Assembly (NCBI GenBank): GCA_004431415.1
Contig: QPMI01000416.1
Coordinates: forward strand, 186,001 to 250,000
From: Cyanophora paradoxa
Taxonomy: Eukaryota; Glaucocystophyceae; Cyanophorales; Cyanophoraceae
Direction: 5' to 3'
DNA length: 64,000 nucleotides
The notes below the pieces were generated by a model, which did no database searches, was not told the origin of the DNA, and saw nothing but the letters and a program-made list of their open reading frames with translations. The position numbers and the translations under genes are program-made. Below are positions 12,069-22,818 of the stretch, one piece after another. The first letter of the stretch is position 1; every line of letters starts with the position of its first letter.

Positions 12069-12650
12069 CTGCGGGGCGGCGTCAGCGTGGCGGCGTACGC
12101 GTCCGGGGCGCTCGTGCGGACCGTCCCTGGGGCTGCTGCGGCCTGGAACCGACGGCTGCGACCTGCGCGAGGAGAAGCGGCGCGGGATGCCGTTAGCTAC
12201 CGAGGGGAAGTCGTCGGACCACTTTAGCTGGCCGACCCGAGCAGGCGCAGCGCACCGCTTCTGCTCCCGCGGGAAGCTGAACCGCTTCTGAGCCGGTATG
12301 TTCTGCATCCAGAGGGGCAGCGAACGCGCTCTCCTTGCACGGAGCGGGGCGGAGCTCGGGGGCGGGCAGCTGCAAGGCTTCGGATTCTTATCTTCTTTTG
12401 CTAATGGAAGAACTGCACGGTTGGCCTGCACAGCTTGCTCGAACTGCCAGAGCTGGTCCTGGCTGGGTACAAGTGCACGGTCCTACAAAGGTCGCCAAAG
12501 CCACCACGTCTCGGAAGATCGTCTGCGGTGCGGGATTGGTAGTGCACGCATTTCCAGACCCAGCACCGGCCTCTCGCGGATCGACAAGTTGGGCGACTTG
12601 AATTCCAACTGCATCGCCAGCGCCCGCCTCGCCGCTTTCGAGGAGCTGTA

Positions 12651-14704
12651 ATGGCGCTGGCGCTCGGGAGAGCGCTGGCAGGCGTCCGGCGAGCTGCAGG
12701 GCAGCTGCGAGCGTCGCGCGTAGTGCGCCTGGCCAGTTCGGCCGCTGGCGCCAGCGGAGCGCCTCCCGCCGTAGCTTTCGGTGGGAGCCTTCTGTTCGCT
12801 CGACTGTGGTGCCTTTCCGCTCGCTCACCGTGCGGCGCGGCTGCGGCGCCCAGACATTGACGGAGTGCTCATCCGGGGCAAGGGCAACGTCCTCAAAGGC
12901 GCGCACGAGGCGCTGCAGGTATACGCTTTCCGAGTCATCTTTCATCTTTCCATCCCTTTCGACCGCTCAGCGGCGCCCCTGCGCAGATGCTGGCAGACCG
13001 CCGCCTCCCGTGCGCCTTCCTCACGAACGGCGGCGGTATGTCCGAGAAGGAGAAGGCTGCGGAGCTCTCCGACTGGTTCGGCGTGCGCGTGGATCCCGAC
13101 GACATCGTCCTCTCCCACACGCCCCTCCGCACCCTCGCGCCCAAGTACCAGGACCAGGTCCGAATGCAATTTGATCCGCTCCGGATGCGATCGATAAGAT
13201 CCGCCGCCAACCCGCCTCCGCGCAGTACGTGCTCTCGGTGGGGCGTGGGAGGTGCCCGGACGTCCTCAAAGAGTGAGCCTCGCAAGCCCGCCCTGCCCCG
13301 CGCCCGGTCCATGTACCCCGCAGGTACGGGTTCGAGAAGGTCATCGACGTACCCGAAGTGCTGGGCCACTACCCCGTTCGTTCCCCGCACTCTCCGGCCC
13401 TCTGGCTCCAGCGCACCCCGACTCCTATCCAGCTTCTGTACCCCGCCCTGAAAGGCCAGTTCAAGCCTCGGAACGAGCTCCCCGCGGTGAGTCGCGCGCA
13501 CTGTACCCCTGCCGCTGCTAGCCTTACCCCTCGCAGGGCCTGGCGGCGATTATGGTCATGAGCGACCCGGCGCACATGAGCAGCGAGATCCAGGTTCGGC
13601 TCCCCGCGGGCCCAGAATCCATTGATCAGCGGCGTACCCCTCCCGACACCCCCTCGCCAGGTCGTGATCGACTTCCTGCGTTCGAATGGCGTACCCGGCG
13701 AGCCGCCCCACGACGGCCAGCAGCAGGCGAGTCGATCCGCTCGCTGTACCCCCCGCACCGTCCTGAGTTTTGCCCCTTACCTCTTGGCGTTCAGGTCGGG
13801 ATCTACTTCTGGTTCGCTCGTACCCCCTACGCCCCCGGTACCCCTTCTCACCACCTTTACCCCCCGCCAGCAACTCCGATCTTCTCTACGGCGCTGAGGT
13901 CCGCATCCGCGTACCCCCCTGACCCTCCCCCCGGCCGCCAACGTCTTGCCCTCTCCCCTCCTTTGCTCTTTAGTGGCATGTACCCCGGTTCGGGGGCGGG
14001 GCCTTCCGGCACTGCGTGGAATCCCTGTACCTGGCCCTCGAGGGGCGGCCCCTCCGCAGCACGCTCTACGGGAAGCCGTGCCCCGCCCAGTTCCGGTACC
14101 CACCTCCACCTTGGCCTTTCGACTACACCCCTGCGACGCTCAATCCCCGGGGGGGGGGGGGGGGGGGGGGGTTAGCTACACGGAGCAGGTGCTGGAGCGC
14201 GCGGCGCGGCGAATCGGCGCCGCGAAGCCGACGAACTTCTGGTACCCGCCGCTCGCTCCCCACATTTCTCCTCCCGCCCCCGTCGATTCGAACCCGTACC
14301 CCCCAGGCTGGTGGGGGACAACCCGGCGGCGGACATTGCCGGCGCGAACGCGTCGGGCTGGCGATCTGTGCTCGTGGAGACCGGCGTCTACAAGGTGCGA
14401 GAAATCAAATTAGAGCTCAAGCCTCCCGACCCTATAGCTGGATAAATTAACGCACACCGAGGCAATACGGCTAGTCAAAGCCTCGCAAATGAACCGCCAA
14501 CGAATTTCGGATAGCGGCTAAAGCATCGCATGCGCAGGCGGGGACGATGCCAGAGCACACGCCGACGGCAGTCCGGCCGGGCGTCCTGCAGGCGGTGCGC
14601 CCGGCCAGCTCGCCGCCCGCCCCGCTCGCCGGGCCGCCGATGGTGGGGTTACGCGCGCGACCGCGGCGCAGGTGCAGCACATCCTTGGCGCGGCGCACTC
14701 TTAG
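12651..14704 (+). CDS. HDHD5-like: HAD-superfamily hydrolase, CECR5/HDHD5-like, probably mitochondrial
   Basis: Spliced plus-strand exons give a complete CECR5-type HAD protein. The first exon looks like a mitochondrial presequence (Met at 12651, Arg/Ala-rich, no acidic residues). Motif I is FDIDGVLIRG, with its first Asp codon split by an intron. Motif II is AFLTNGGGMSEKEKAAELS, followed by DPDDIVLSHTPLRTL, YVLSVGRGRCPDVLKE and YGFEKVIDVPEVLGHYP. The cap region reads VVIDFLRSNGVPGEPP, NSDLLYGAE and RFGGGAFRHCVESLYLALEG. Then comes YTEQVLERAARRIG and motif IV, LVGDNPAADIAGANASGWRS. About ten introns are short, most contain GTACCCC, and one has a GC donor (near 13728). I place the stop at 14702-14704 through a last small intron; this last step is less certain. 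Substrate unknown. Confidence 0.85.
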
Positions 14705-15958
14705 ACGCACCCTTGGCAGCACAGCATGCGCAGCAGCACAGCAGCCATCGAAGTCGCCCGGGCCGCGGCCGAGCCCCCCCCCACCCCACCCCCACCCCCA
14801 CCCCCCACCCCCCCCCACCCCTCCTCCTCCCCCCCCCCCACCCCCACCCCGCGCCTTCTTCTCTCCCCCTTCTGCGCCTTTAGCAATGCAATCATCAAGT
14901 GGGGGGGGTGCGGGGGGGCTTGCCCCCCTGCTTGTGGAATTCGAATGGTGGGATATTATCCAGCTTCGGCCGCCCCCTCCAGCTTCGGCCGCCCCCTCCA
15001 GCTTCGGCCGCCCCCGCAGCCGGCCCCCCGGCTTCGGCCATCCCTCCGGCTTCGGCCGCTCCGCTCCGGGGGATCTCCCGGCTTCGATTCAGACGATGCC
15101 GCCCGACAGAAGGCCGCCCACCACCTCGCTTTCGCTCTCCCCGCCTTCTGTTCTACCTGCTACCCTGCTATTGCTATCTACCTGCTATACCACGGGATCA
15201 CCTCTTCACCTCTGCCTGCTATTGCTATCTACCTCTTCACCTCGACAAGACGGATCACGGGTTTATCGGTGTCCTGGGGTGCAGGCGATCATGAATTCGA
15301 GAATCCGGAGGAGGTAGCTATAGCTGTAGGGGGAGATGGACACAGACGGACCACAAATTACCACATTCCAAAAATGGACACTTCAGTACTATTCATAGCC
15401 ATTTGTCTATGATTACTGGTTAAGCTTGCAATCTGTGGCCGGTAATTCACCAAAAACAAATTGTAATTTGGGAGAAATTGGGACATCGAAGTGCATGCAC
15501 GTGCATTCAATGATTCGGCCACGTTGCCAACTGCAGTCTCATGTATATCTGTCTGGTCACGCGGCGAGATCTAGAGGCGCCGAGAGCACAATTCAATGAT
15601 CATGATCGATTGCAATTACAAGCGAGTGCAGCCAGCCTGGCAGCGCTCCGGATCCCCGCTAGCGCTGTGATTCTCGTCTGTGAGTCCCCATGGCCAGACG
15701 GAATTGGTTGTTCCCGGAAGATGTCCAGGCGCCCGCGGCCGGCTGCCCAGCAAATTGAACACTCGAGCTCATGATCAGCCTCAGATCACTGAATCAGGTA
15801 GGGTCTGAGGGTAGGGATATCGATATATGCATATGGCCGGCGATGGCCGCTGGCCATCAATGCCCATCATGGCCGAGAATTTTGGTACTACTATTACTTG
15901 AGCCGAGACTCTGAGAATTCTTAGGGGTAGTCCCATCTCCGCCACAAATTAAAAGCCC
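14705..15958. repeat. Intergenic with poly-C and short tandem repeats
   Basis: 14770-14850 is nearly pure C with occasional A/T. 14959-15076 holds three copies of a 19-bp unit (CCAGCTTCGGCCGCCCCCT) and diverged continuations. 15160-15240 repeats CTGCTATTGCTATCTACCT. 15320-15958 is AT-richer with no gene I can support. Confidence 0.6.
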
Positions 15959-15968
15959 CGCGAAGACT

Positions 15969-16136
15969 TTTTTTTTTAAGATCTACGGTGGGCGTGCCCA
16001 CTCGTAGTACACAACGAGGATACAAGTCACGGTATCGGGAATCACAGGGATTCGAAGTACAACGTAGCGGAAACAGCAGGAACCGAACCCGGGAATCCGG
16101 GAGGTCGTAGCACGACCTTATACCACTGCGCTAAAG
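15969..16136 (-). mobile_element. tRNA-derived SINE with perfect 10-bp target-site duplication
   Basis: Read on the minus strand, this 168-bp insert starts with a tRNA-like head. It has an A box TAGCGCAGTGG and a B box GGTTCGGTTCC about 30 nt apart, i.e. an RNA polymerase III internal promoter. An unrelated body follows, then a 3' hairpin (15983-16007, CTACG/CGTAG arms with one bulged base) and nine A residues. It is flanked by CGCGAAGACT at 15959-15968 and 16137-16146, identical copies, which shows retroposition. The hairpin-plus-A tail matches that of the LINE-like insert at 5.3 kb. It has no coding capacity. Confidence 0.85.
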
Positions 16137-16266
16137 CGCGAAGACTGACCTACTCAATTTTTACCAGCTGCTGATTCAATGATTCAATGATTCAAAGTGG
16201 CAATATTTAATGTTGGCGAAGCACTAATTATTTTCCTGTACTAAACTGAATATACTAGGTCCAAAT

Positions 16267-16691
16267 GTGTTCAAATCTTTCATGCGCGTCCGGACTCTGG
16301 CACAGGTCGTGGAGTTGGATGCGGAGGATTCGGAGCCCGTCGCGCTGGCCCCTCAGGTTCTGCGAATGCAGCCCCTAAGCGGTCATGGCTGGACACTGCC
16401 CTCAAGTTGCCTCAACCAGGACGCCGACGAGGTCGACAACGAAGAGGAGGCCACCGGTACCCCCCTCCTTCGTTCAGCGGCTCACGCCGTCTCCATCAAC
16501 TCCGGGATCCGAGCAGGTGTTTACTCTTGCTCGCCCTCTCTATCGACTTTCAATTCACTTGACTGCTCGCTGCAGGCGCTTCCTGACGATGTGGCGATCA
16601 TCGGATGGGCGAGGACTACGACAACGGCATGGTAGCCCTTGCGAACGCCCTAGCGCCCGAGGCAGTGGTCGAAGACATAGCGGATCGTTAA
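16267..16691 (+). CDS. Possible exons of an unrecognised gene
   Basis: One plus-strand frame (from 16267) reads VRTLAQVVELDAEDSEPVAL and continues acidic until a GTACCCCC-type donor near 16458. After an acceptor near 16575, another frame reads MGEDYDNGMVALANALAPEA and stops near 16691. Both look protein-like, but I cannot join them confidently or name a family. Confidence 0.3.
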
Positions 16692-16699
16692 TATATTGT

Positions 16700-17860
16700 C
16701 TTCGGTAGCTTTCGGACGGGCCCTGTCGTGTTTGACGTGCTTTTGTCTCGAGGAATGTTGAGAATTCGCCTCAGAAGGTTTCCTTGTATGGGATGCATTG
16801 GGAGCAATCCTTGCAGAAAGCTTTCTGCAGCTGAAAGCTTTCAGGGTGCCCGCCGCTGCCCGGGCCCCGGGGGAGGTAAACTTTCACAAACACTGGTACT
16901 GAGTACGTCCGGGCTCAGCTGCGCTGCCGGCTGCGCATATGCAGAGTCAAGAGTCAAGAGTCAAGAGTCCGGCCCTGTCCGACCGTCGGACCGACTCGCC
17001 GAGCCAGCCCTGCATACAAGGCGCACCGAGCTACTGCCAACCTCGTGATTGGTGGACTCCTGATGCCGCAAATCTGCACAAAAGGCAGTATTAAGAAGTT
17101 GCAGCCCAGCCGCCTTGCCAAGTTGGTAGGACGTTTTAGTAGGAACGTTAACACTGTCCGAACACATGCGCGATTTACTGGTCGTTTCGGTTTACGTTGT
17201 TGCCAAGTTGAGGGATATGGATCTTTTACAATTGGTTACCATGAACTTACCATTACTAATGGGCCAACACGAAAACAATTTTGAGAAACCCTCATATGCA
17301 TGGCCTTTGGCCACGGCCCACGGGGCCCCAGTGCCGCCCCACCACGTCCCTCCCTGTATGATGCTGTATCATAGTACAGCGTCCGGTCCGTTGCAACGGT
17401 CGGGGCGGCGCGGCGGGCCGAGGATCCGACGATGATCTTGTTGCAGCTAACATGTCCCCGCAATCCGATGATCTTTCGTCAAATTTCTAGCTGCCTTGGC
17501 CTAAATGCAGCTGCCACGGACTGTGACAGCTTTGATGTAGAGATCAGCTTTAATGTGCACGTGACAGCTTTGCAAAAATTGATTGCAATTGATTTTATCG
17601 CTAGTGCCCTTGCCCAACGGCAGCCCCGCGCGTTTGGTTCGCAAGCATTGCATTCATAAGAGCCTGGAGGCCCGGGTCACTAAGTACAAAAGCAAATACC
17701 GGGGTACACACGAAAAAGCTCTGCTCCTGAGGGGCGGGAAGAGTGGGGATCGGGGGCAAAACGCGCGCATCGACGAGGGAAAGCGGGCCGAGGAAAAAGA
17801 AGAGGAGGTAGAGGGGCGAGGGCGGGTAGCCGTGAGGGTAGGGACGGAGGGGTACGGGGG
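16700..17860. other. Gene-poor interval
   Basis: No supportable gene. It contains a short array AGTCAAG x3 (about 16943-16966) and otherwise unique sequence of mixed composition up to the 3' end of the next minus-strand gene. Confidence 0.4.
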
Positions 17861-17867
17861 TACAACG

Positions 17868-19161
17868 CTACTTCGGGGGGTTCCGGACGCGGAGGCCGAG
17901 CCCCAGGCGGCGGAGGGCCTCGGGGGAGGGGTCCATGAATTCCGAGGGGGTAGCGGGGCCCGAGCCGGCCGGCTTGGAGCCGCCGCCGGCCGCGGAGCCG
18001 CTACCCGTCCGCTTGAGCTCCCCCTCCTCCTTCTTCTTGTGGCTAACCCCCTCCTTGGGGGTACCCGCCACCTTGCCCTTGTCGCCGCTGGCGCCGCCGC
18101 TGACGGCGCCGCCGGCGGCCTTGTGCGAGTGCTGCGCCGAGGCGGGCCCGGGGCCCCTGGCGCTGCCTCCGGGACCCGAGCCGCCGCCGCCGCCGCCGCC
18201 AACGCCTCCGGGCGTCCGCGCCGGCGGCGCCGCGCCCTTCTCGAGCTTGATGGCCACCCTGCCCTCGCTGCCGCCCGAGGCCCGCCGCTCCCTCCGCGGC
18301 GGCGCGTCCATATCGACGTCGGACTCTGTGGCCGCGCTGTCCGAGGCGGCGGCCGCTGCGGCCGCCGCTGCCGCTGCCGCCACCGCGGCCTTCTTGGGCG
18401 GGGGCGGCGCCGGCGGCTTCGTGCGATACGCCGCCGAGCGGATCGGGATCACGACGCCTTGCTCCCTGTCCCCGAGGATCAGCTGCAGGCCGGCCGGGCG
18501 GGCGCCGTACCCCCTCCCCTGGGGGGGAGAAGGAGGAGGGGGGTATGCACGTGAGGAACGTGACGGCGCGGCGGGCGGCGCGCCACGCGGCCTCGAGGGA
18601 CGTGGCGGAGCCGGCGGAGACGGCGGGGTCGTTGTAACCCAGCCGGGGCGACCCCTCGCCCCCCTCGAAGAGCGCCTGGTACCAGCCCTCGCCCGCGTAG
18701 TCTGCGGGGGCAGGAGACCGAGCGAGCGGTCAATCTCAGAGAAAAAGCGAGAAGAAGGGAGGGGAGGGCGGGGCGGGCGGACCGGCGGCGGGGCGGTAGA
18801 GCTCGGAGGCGGAGGGGGCGTGGCGGCCGCGGAGGGCGAGGATGAGGCGGTCGCGCGAGCGGGCCGCCTCGGCGCCCGTGACCGCCTTGCAGCGGACCGT
18901 GACGCCCCGCCAGTGCAGCGTCGCCTCGTAGAGCCCGTTGGGCAGCGTCGCGAGGCCGGGCGCCATCGGGCGGCCGGCCTCGTCGGCCGCCGGCTCCCGC
19001 CGGGGCGAGGGCGGGGGCGAGCTCGCGGGGCTTGGGAGCTCGCCGGCAATGGGCTCCGCGGCGGCCGCCGGCATGCCGCCCTGCGCACTCGCCGAGGCGA
19101 GCTCGATGAGAGCCACGGTGTCCGCCACCTGCGGCGAGCGCGGCCGCGCCTTCTTCGCCCG

Positions 19162-19198
<37 letters not shown>

Positions 19199-19260
19199 AT
19201 GCGGCCGCCGCGGAGAGGACGCCGCCCGAGGCGCCGGCCCGCCCCAGCGCCGCCCGCAGC
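17868..19260 (-). CDS. Possible AP2-like DNA-binding protein with low-complexity C-terminus
   Basis: Three minus-strand exons. The first (from about 19200) has a poly-Gly stretch, RAKKARPRSPQVADTVALIE, then GLYEATLHWRGVTVRCKAVT and GAEAARSRDRLILALRGRHA. That spacing (Gly-x-Tyr, Trp, EAARxxDRxxLxLRG) recalls an AP2/ERF beta-sheet and helix. The second (18701-18563) reads DYAGEGWYQALFEGGEGSPR and SLEAAWRAARRAVTFL, possibly a second diverged copy. The third (18482-17868) begins LILGDREQGVVIPIRSAAYR, then poly-Ala, basic and Gly-rich tracts, and ends GLGLRVRNPPK. The AP2 assignment is inference from spacing only. The 5' end is unresolved because the upstream sequence is extremely GC-rich in all frames. 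Confidence 0.45.
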
Positions 19261-19429
19261 GCGCCGGCGTCCACCGCCGGCGGGCGGAGGGCGGCGGCGG
19301 AGGCGGAGGAGACTCCCGAGCGGCCAGCGCCGGCCGAGGAGGAGGAGGACGGGGGCGGTCCGAGCGGGAGGACGGCCCCGCGCGGGGACTGGGACGGGGC
19401 CGAGGCCGAGGCCCCCGCGGGCCGCGGCC

Positions 19430-19726
19430 GCGGACCTGCCGTAGGCTAAGCCTCCGCGTATATCGCAGAGCGCGCGCTTTGCCGCCGGCTGACACGGCTT
19501 CTTCGCAATCTGTTCGGTGAAATCTTGTCAGAAACAGCTTACGGAGACCGCCCGCGCATCGCCCGAGCAGCGCGGACCTGCCGTAGGCTAAGCCTCCGCG
19601 TATATCGGAGAGCGCGCGCTTTGCCGCCGGCTGACACGGCTTCTTCGCAATCTGTTCGGTGAAATCCTGTCAGAAACAGCTTACGGAGACCGCCCGCGCA
19701 TCGCCCGAGCAGCGCGGACCTGCCGT
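19430..19726. repeat. 142-bp tandem duplication (2.1 copies)
   Basis: Copies at 19430-19571 and 19572-19713 differ at only a few bases (for example CGCAGAG versus CGGAGAG, and TCTTGTC versus TCCTGTC). A 13-base stub of a third copy begins at 19714. It lies just upstream of the AP2-like gene, so it probably doubles part of its 5' region. Confidence 0.85.
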
Positions 19727-20832
19727 GATCATGAGCATCCATGGCCAGCTTCACTGTGGTGCGTGCGGCGCACCCGCGGGCCCGCCGTTGATCTCATCTA
19801 GCGCTTCTTGCGCCGTGGACTCGTTCGGCTTGGGCTCGGCCGCGGGCTCGCCAAATGCATCGATAACGCGTCCGCGGTCGGAGTGGCGCTCGGCGGCCTC
19901 GAGCTCGCTCGATTGCTGAACGTGGGCATCGCTAGCTAGCGGACCAACTGCCGCGTCCGTCCGTCCCCAGCGCTAGCAACTTAAGCTTCACCAGCATTTC
20001 ACTCCGGGAGGGGGGGGGAACCGGGGGGGGGGAAGCCGCGTTTTTTTGGTAGCAGCAACCGCCGAGCTCACGGGCAGCTTGCGGGGCCTTGCGCATGCCC
20101 CGCGGCTTGAACCGCTTTGAAGGGTGAGCCAAAACGTCAGTTCGCCCGCGCTTGGACTGCGCTCGAGCTCCAAACTCGAGCTCGGAACAACCGACGACGT
20201 CTTCGGCGGCCGCGCGCGCGCGCATATGCACATGCTTAAGCTTGTCTGTAAGTGTTCGTTTCTCGCAGCTTGCAGCCCCGCGAACTCTCGAGCATGAGCT
20301 CGAGTTTGAGCAAAGCAGCGCGCGCGTGCGTGCATCTGGCACATCTGGCTGCCTGTTTTTATTGCCATACATCTGACCACGCATTTGATAGCACATTGAA
20401 CTTGATTACAGCGCTCCGGGAGACGTTTTTCGAGCCGAGGTGAACCAAATTCGTTCACCTCGGGGTGGAGTAAGCTCAAAAGGGGTGAATGAACTGTTTC
20501 ACCCCGGGGTGAACGAATTCTCTGGCTCCCAGTGGGGGCAGAGGCATGCAGGGTGGCAGCTCGCGGGCGGCCCGGCGGATGCTTGGCGGGCAGGCCATGG
20601 CGGAGGCTGCGGAGCAGAGGATCGGAATTCGAATGCTCGGGCGGGGCGGACCCGGAGGCACGGAGGCGGCGGATCCGGAGCGGCGTGCGGCGGCGTGCAG
20701 CCTACGGTGCAGGGCCACTCTCAGTCTGAGACAGGGTCCCAGGGAGGCTGAGGGAGCAGGCATGCATTGGCAGGGCTTACCACACGTGAGTGTGGGCTTG
20801 TATTTGGCGGTGATTTCAAAATATTTTTTTTG
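19727..20832. other. Intergenic with a cluster of inverted repeats
   Basis: No gene supported. 20437-20520 contains GAGGTGAAC/GTTCACCTC arms around a 7-base loop, followed by GGGGTGAA and TTCACCCC repeats in both orientations, so several alternative hairpins are possible. 20200-20350 is rich in CTCGAG/GAGCTC palindromes. Confidence 0.45.
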
Positions 20833-21150
20833 AGCAAGCTGTCTGAGCCTGTACTAGAACTGTCTGGCTGACAGTGCCTATGATCACATGTTTAGCTGCA
20901 GCGAGCCACGAGTCAAGCAGCCTCAACCTCTAGCATGGATAACACCGGTTAGATGAGGGAATCCGATGATCACTGGTTAGATCTAGTAAAAGATGGGTGC
21001 TTTCATTCGCGAGCGATCTAAATCTGCACGAATCGATCGCCGGCCGCCGGGCGCGATCACGTGAGCCGCACTGCGGCATGAATCGATCGCGATCATGATC
21101 ACGTGACTCATGACGTGAGCCGCATGATGAGCGAGATCTATAGAGATTCT
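20833..21150. repeat. Dispersed repeat, copy 1
   Basis: Shares several blocks with 35585-35850, including AGCTGTCTGAGCCTGTAC, GATGAGGGAATCCGATGATC, CACTGGTTAGATCTAGTAA, GGGTGCTTTC and a terminal ATCACGTGAGC...GAGATC. The intervening sequence has diverged. No coding capacity. Probably an old non-autonomous mobile element. Confidence 0.6.
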
Positions 21151-21206
21151 AGATCAATCTACCGTAGGAATGCTTAATTAAATTGCCGCGTAGTTAAATT
21201 GCCGAA

Positions 21207-22818
21207 CAAGATCCGTGCTCCTGCGGAGCACTAAGTACGGCGAAGCCTCGCGGACGCCCTCGCAGCTGTCACAGTAGGCCTACAGGGCACTGGCCAGCGG
21301 CATGGCCGATCGCGAACAGCTTTAATTATATATATTTCGAAAATTCTGGCTGGAAGCTGGCTGGCTGACGGCCAGTCCAGCTAGCGCTGGCTGGCTAGAG
21401 GAATACTAATGTGCCGAGGAAATAAAGGGTGGAGCAGATTGAGAGGAGATTAATAATATTGTTGGGAAGGAGGCCCGGGAGGGGCCAGGTTCTCGCGGCA
21501 AGGCGCACGCACAGAGCTTGCGAGTCCCTTAAACAGAATCTCGAACGCATATAGCACCGATGTGCAGGGCTGCGGAGGCGAGGGCGCACGGAAAGCTGTC
21601 CGGGCCTGTCGAGGATCGAATTTTCAGGGTCGGCTGGATTCTCGCGCCTTGTCGCGTCCTCGGAGCTCGCGAAAAGCTTTGAAAATATCTCGAATGAATA
21701 CTGTAGCGATGCCCGTGCATGAGGATGCGACGGCGCGAGGAAAGCTGTGCAGGTGCGTTCAGGATCGAATTTTCGGGGTCGGGTGGGTCCTCGCAGCCTG
21801 GCACATTTCCAAAGCGTGCGGAAGGCTTCTTCGACATCTCAAATGGTTATGCTATTGTTCCGCGCATGCGCCGCGGCGTGGGAGCGGGGAAAGATGTCCG
21901 GGTCCGTGCAGGATCGAAATTTTGCCGTCGGCTGGGTTCTCGTACTCTTCCGCGTCTTCAGAGCTTGTGGAAGGCTTTGATAAAATCTCAAATGAATATT
22001 GTAGCGATGCGCATGCGCGAGAATGCGAGGGCGCGCGGAAAGATGTTCAGGTCCGTACAGGATCGAATTTTCGGGGTCGGGTGGGTCCCCGCGGCCCGGC
22101 GCATCTGCAAAGCGTGCGGAATGCTTTTTCTACATCTCAAATGCTTATGCTATTGTTCCGCGCATGCGCCGCGGCGCGGGCGCGCGGAAAGATGCCCGGG
22201 CCTGTGCAGGATCGAATTTTTGCTGTCGGGTACCTTCCTGCGCTGTTCGGCCTCCGAAAAGCGGATTTCGGGGATGCGCAGGCCCTGCTATGTCTATGCG
22301 CGCCAGTACGCATTGATTGTGCGTGTCGCGGGACCGGCCGGAACCGGCCGGATCAAATTTTCGGCCGACTCTTCGGAGTGGAGCGTCGACGGCGCCCGAA
22401 ATCGAGCTTGCGCCGCCTTGCGGCGATGCGCTCGCCCTTGCACGTCACTCTTTATCGTTCTGGGGCGTCCCTGGCGCGATTTCGTCGCGGGACCGGGCGG
22501 GACCGGGTCCCACCTTCTGACTCGGACTGCATTTGTCGGAGGTTAAGTACCGGAATTGATCCAGAGGGAAATTCGATTTTCGCGCGACGCGCACGGGGGA
22601 GCGGTCGTCTTAGGGGAGCCATGACGCTAAAAATGGATCTCGAGAGGTCTGTGGGGGTTCGGGTGGGTGTGTGACTAGGAGCAATCGCGTCCGTGTCGAG
22701 GCAGAATTAATAATTCTGCCTCGAGGGAGTGCGACACGGAAATTATTTAGCAGGGGGGATCTTGAGTGGAAAAAAAGGTTAAAAAAGGAAAATGAGGCGG
22801 CGGTTTTTGGGTTTGAGA
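21207..22818. repeat. Large repeat unit 1 with 149-bp tandem array
   Basis: First of two head-to-tail units that begin CAAGATCCGTGCTCCTGCGG and end GGTTTTTGGGTTTGAGA. Inside, GGATCGAA recurs at 21613, 21762, 21911, 22060 and 22209, exactly 149 bp apart. The 3' third is unique to the unit and contains a long imperfect hairpin (22689-22741; arms CCGTGTCG/CGACACGG outside AGGCAGAATTA/TAATTCTGCCT). Long plus-strand open frames here (up to 370 codons) follow from the repeat and look non-functional. Confidence 0.75.

Noticed and set aside
12298-12651. 117-codon plus-strand ORF just before the HAD gene
   Set aside because: It overlaps the region where the 5' exons of the minus-strand UBX gene should lie, and shows no recognisable motif.
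21562-22674. 370-codon plus-strand ORF and similar ones to 24.5 kb
   Set aside because: They run through the 149-bp repeat array in shifting frames, with biased composition and no conserved frame between units.
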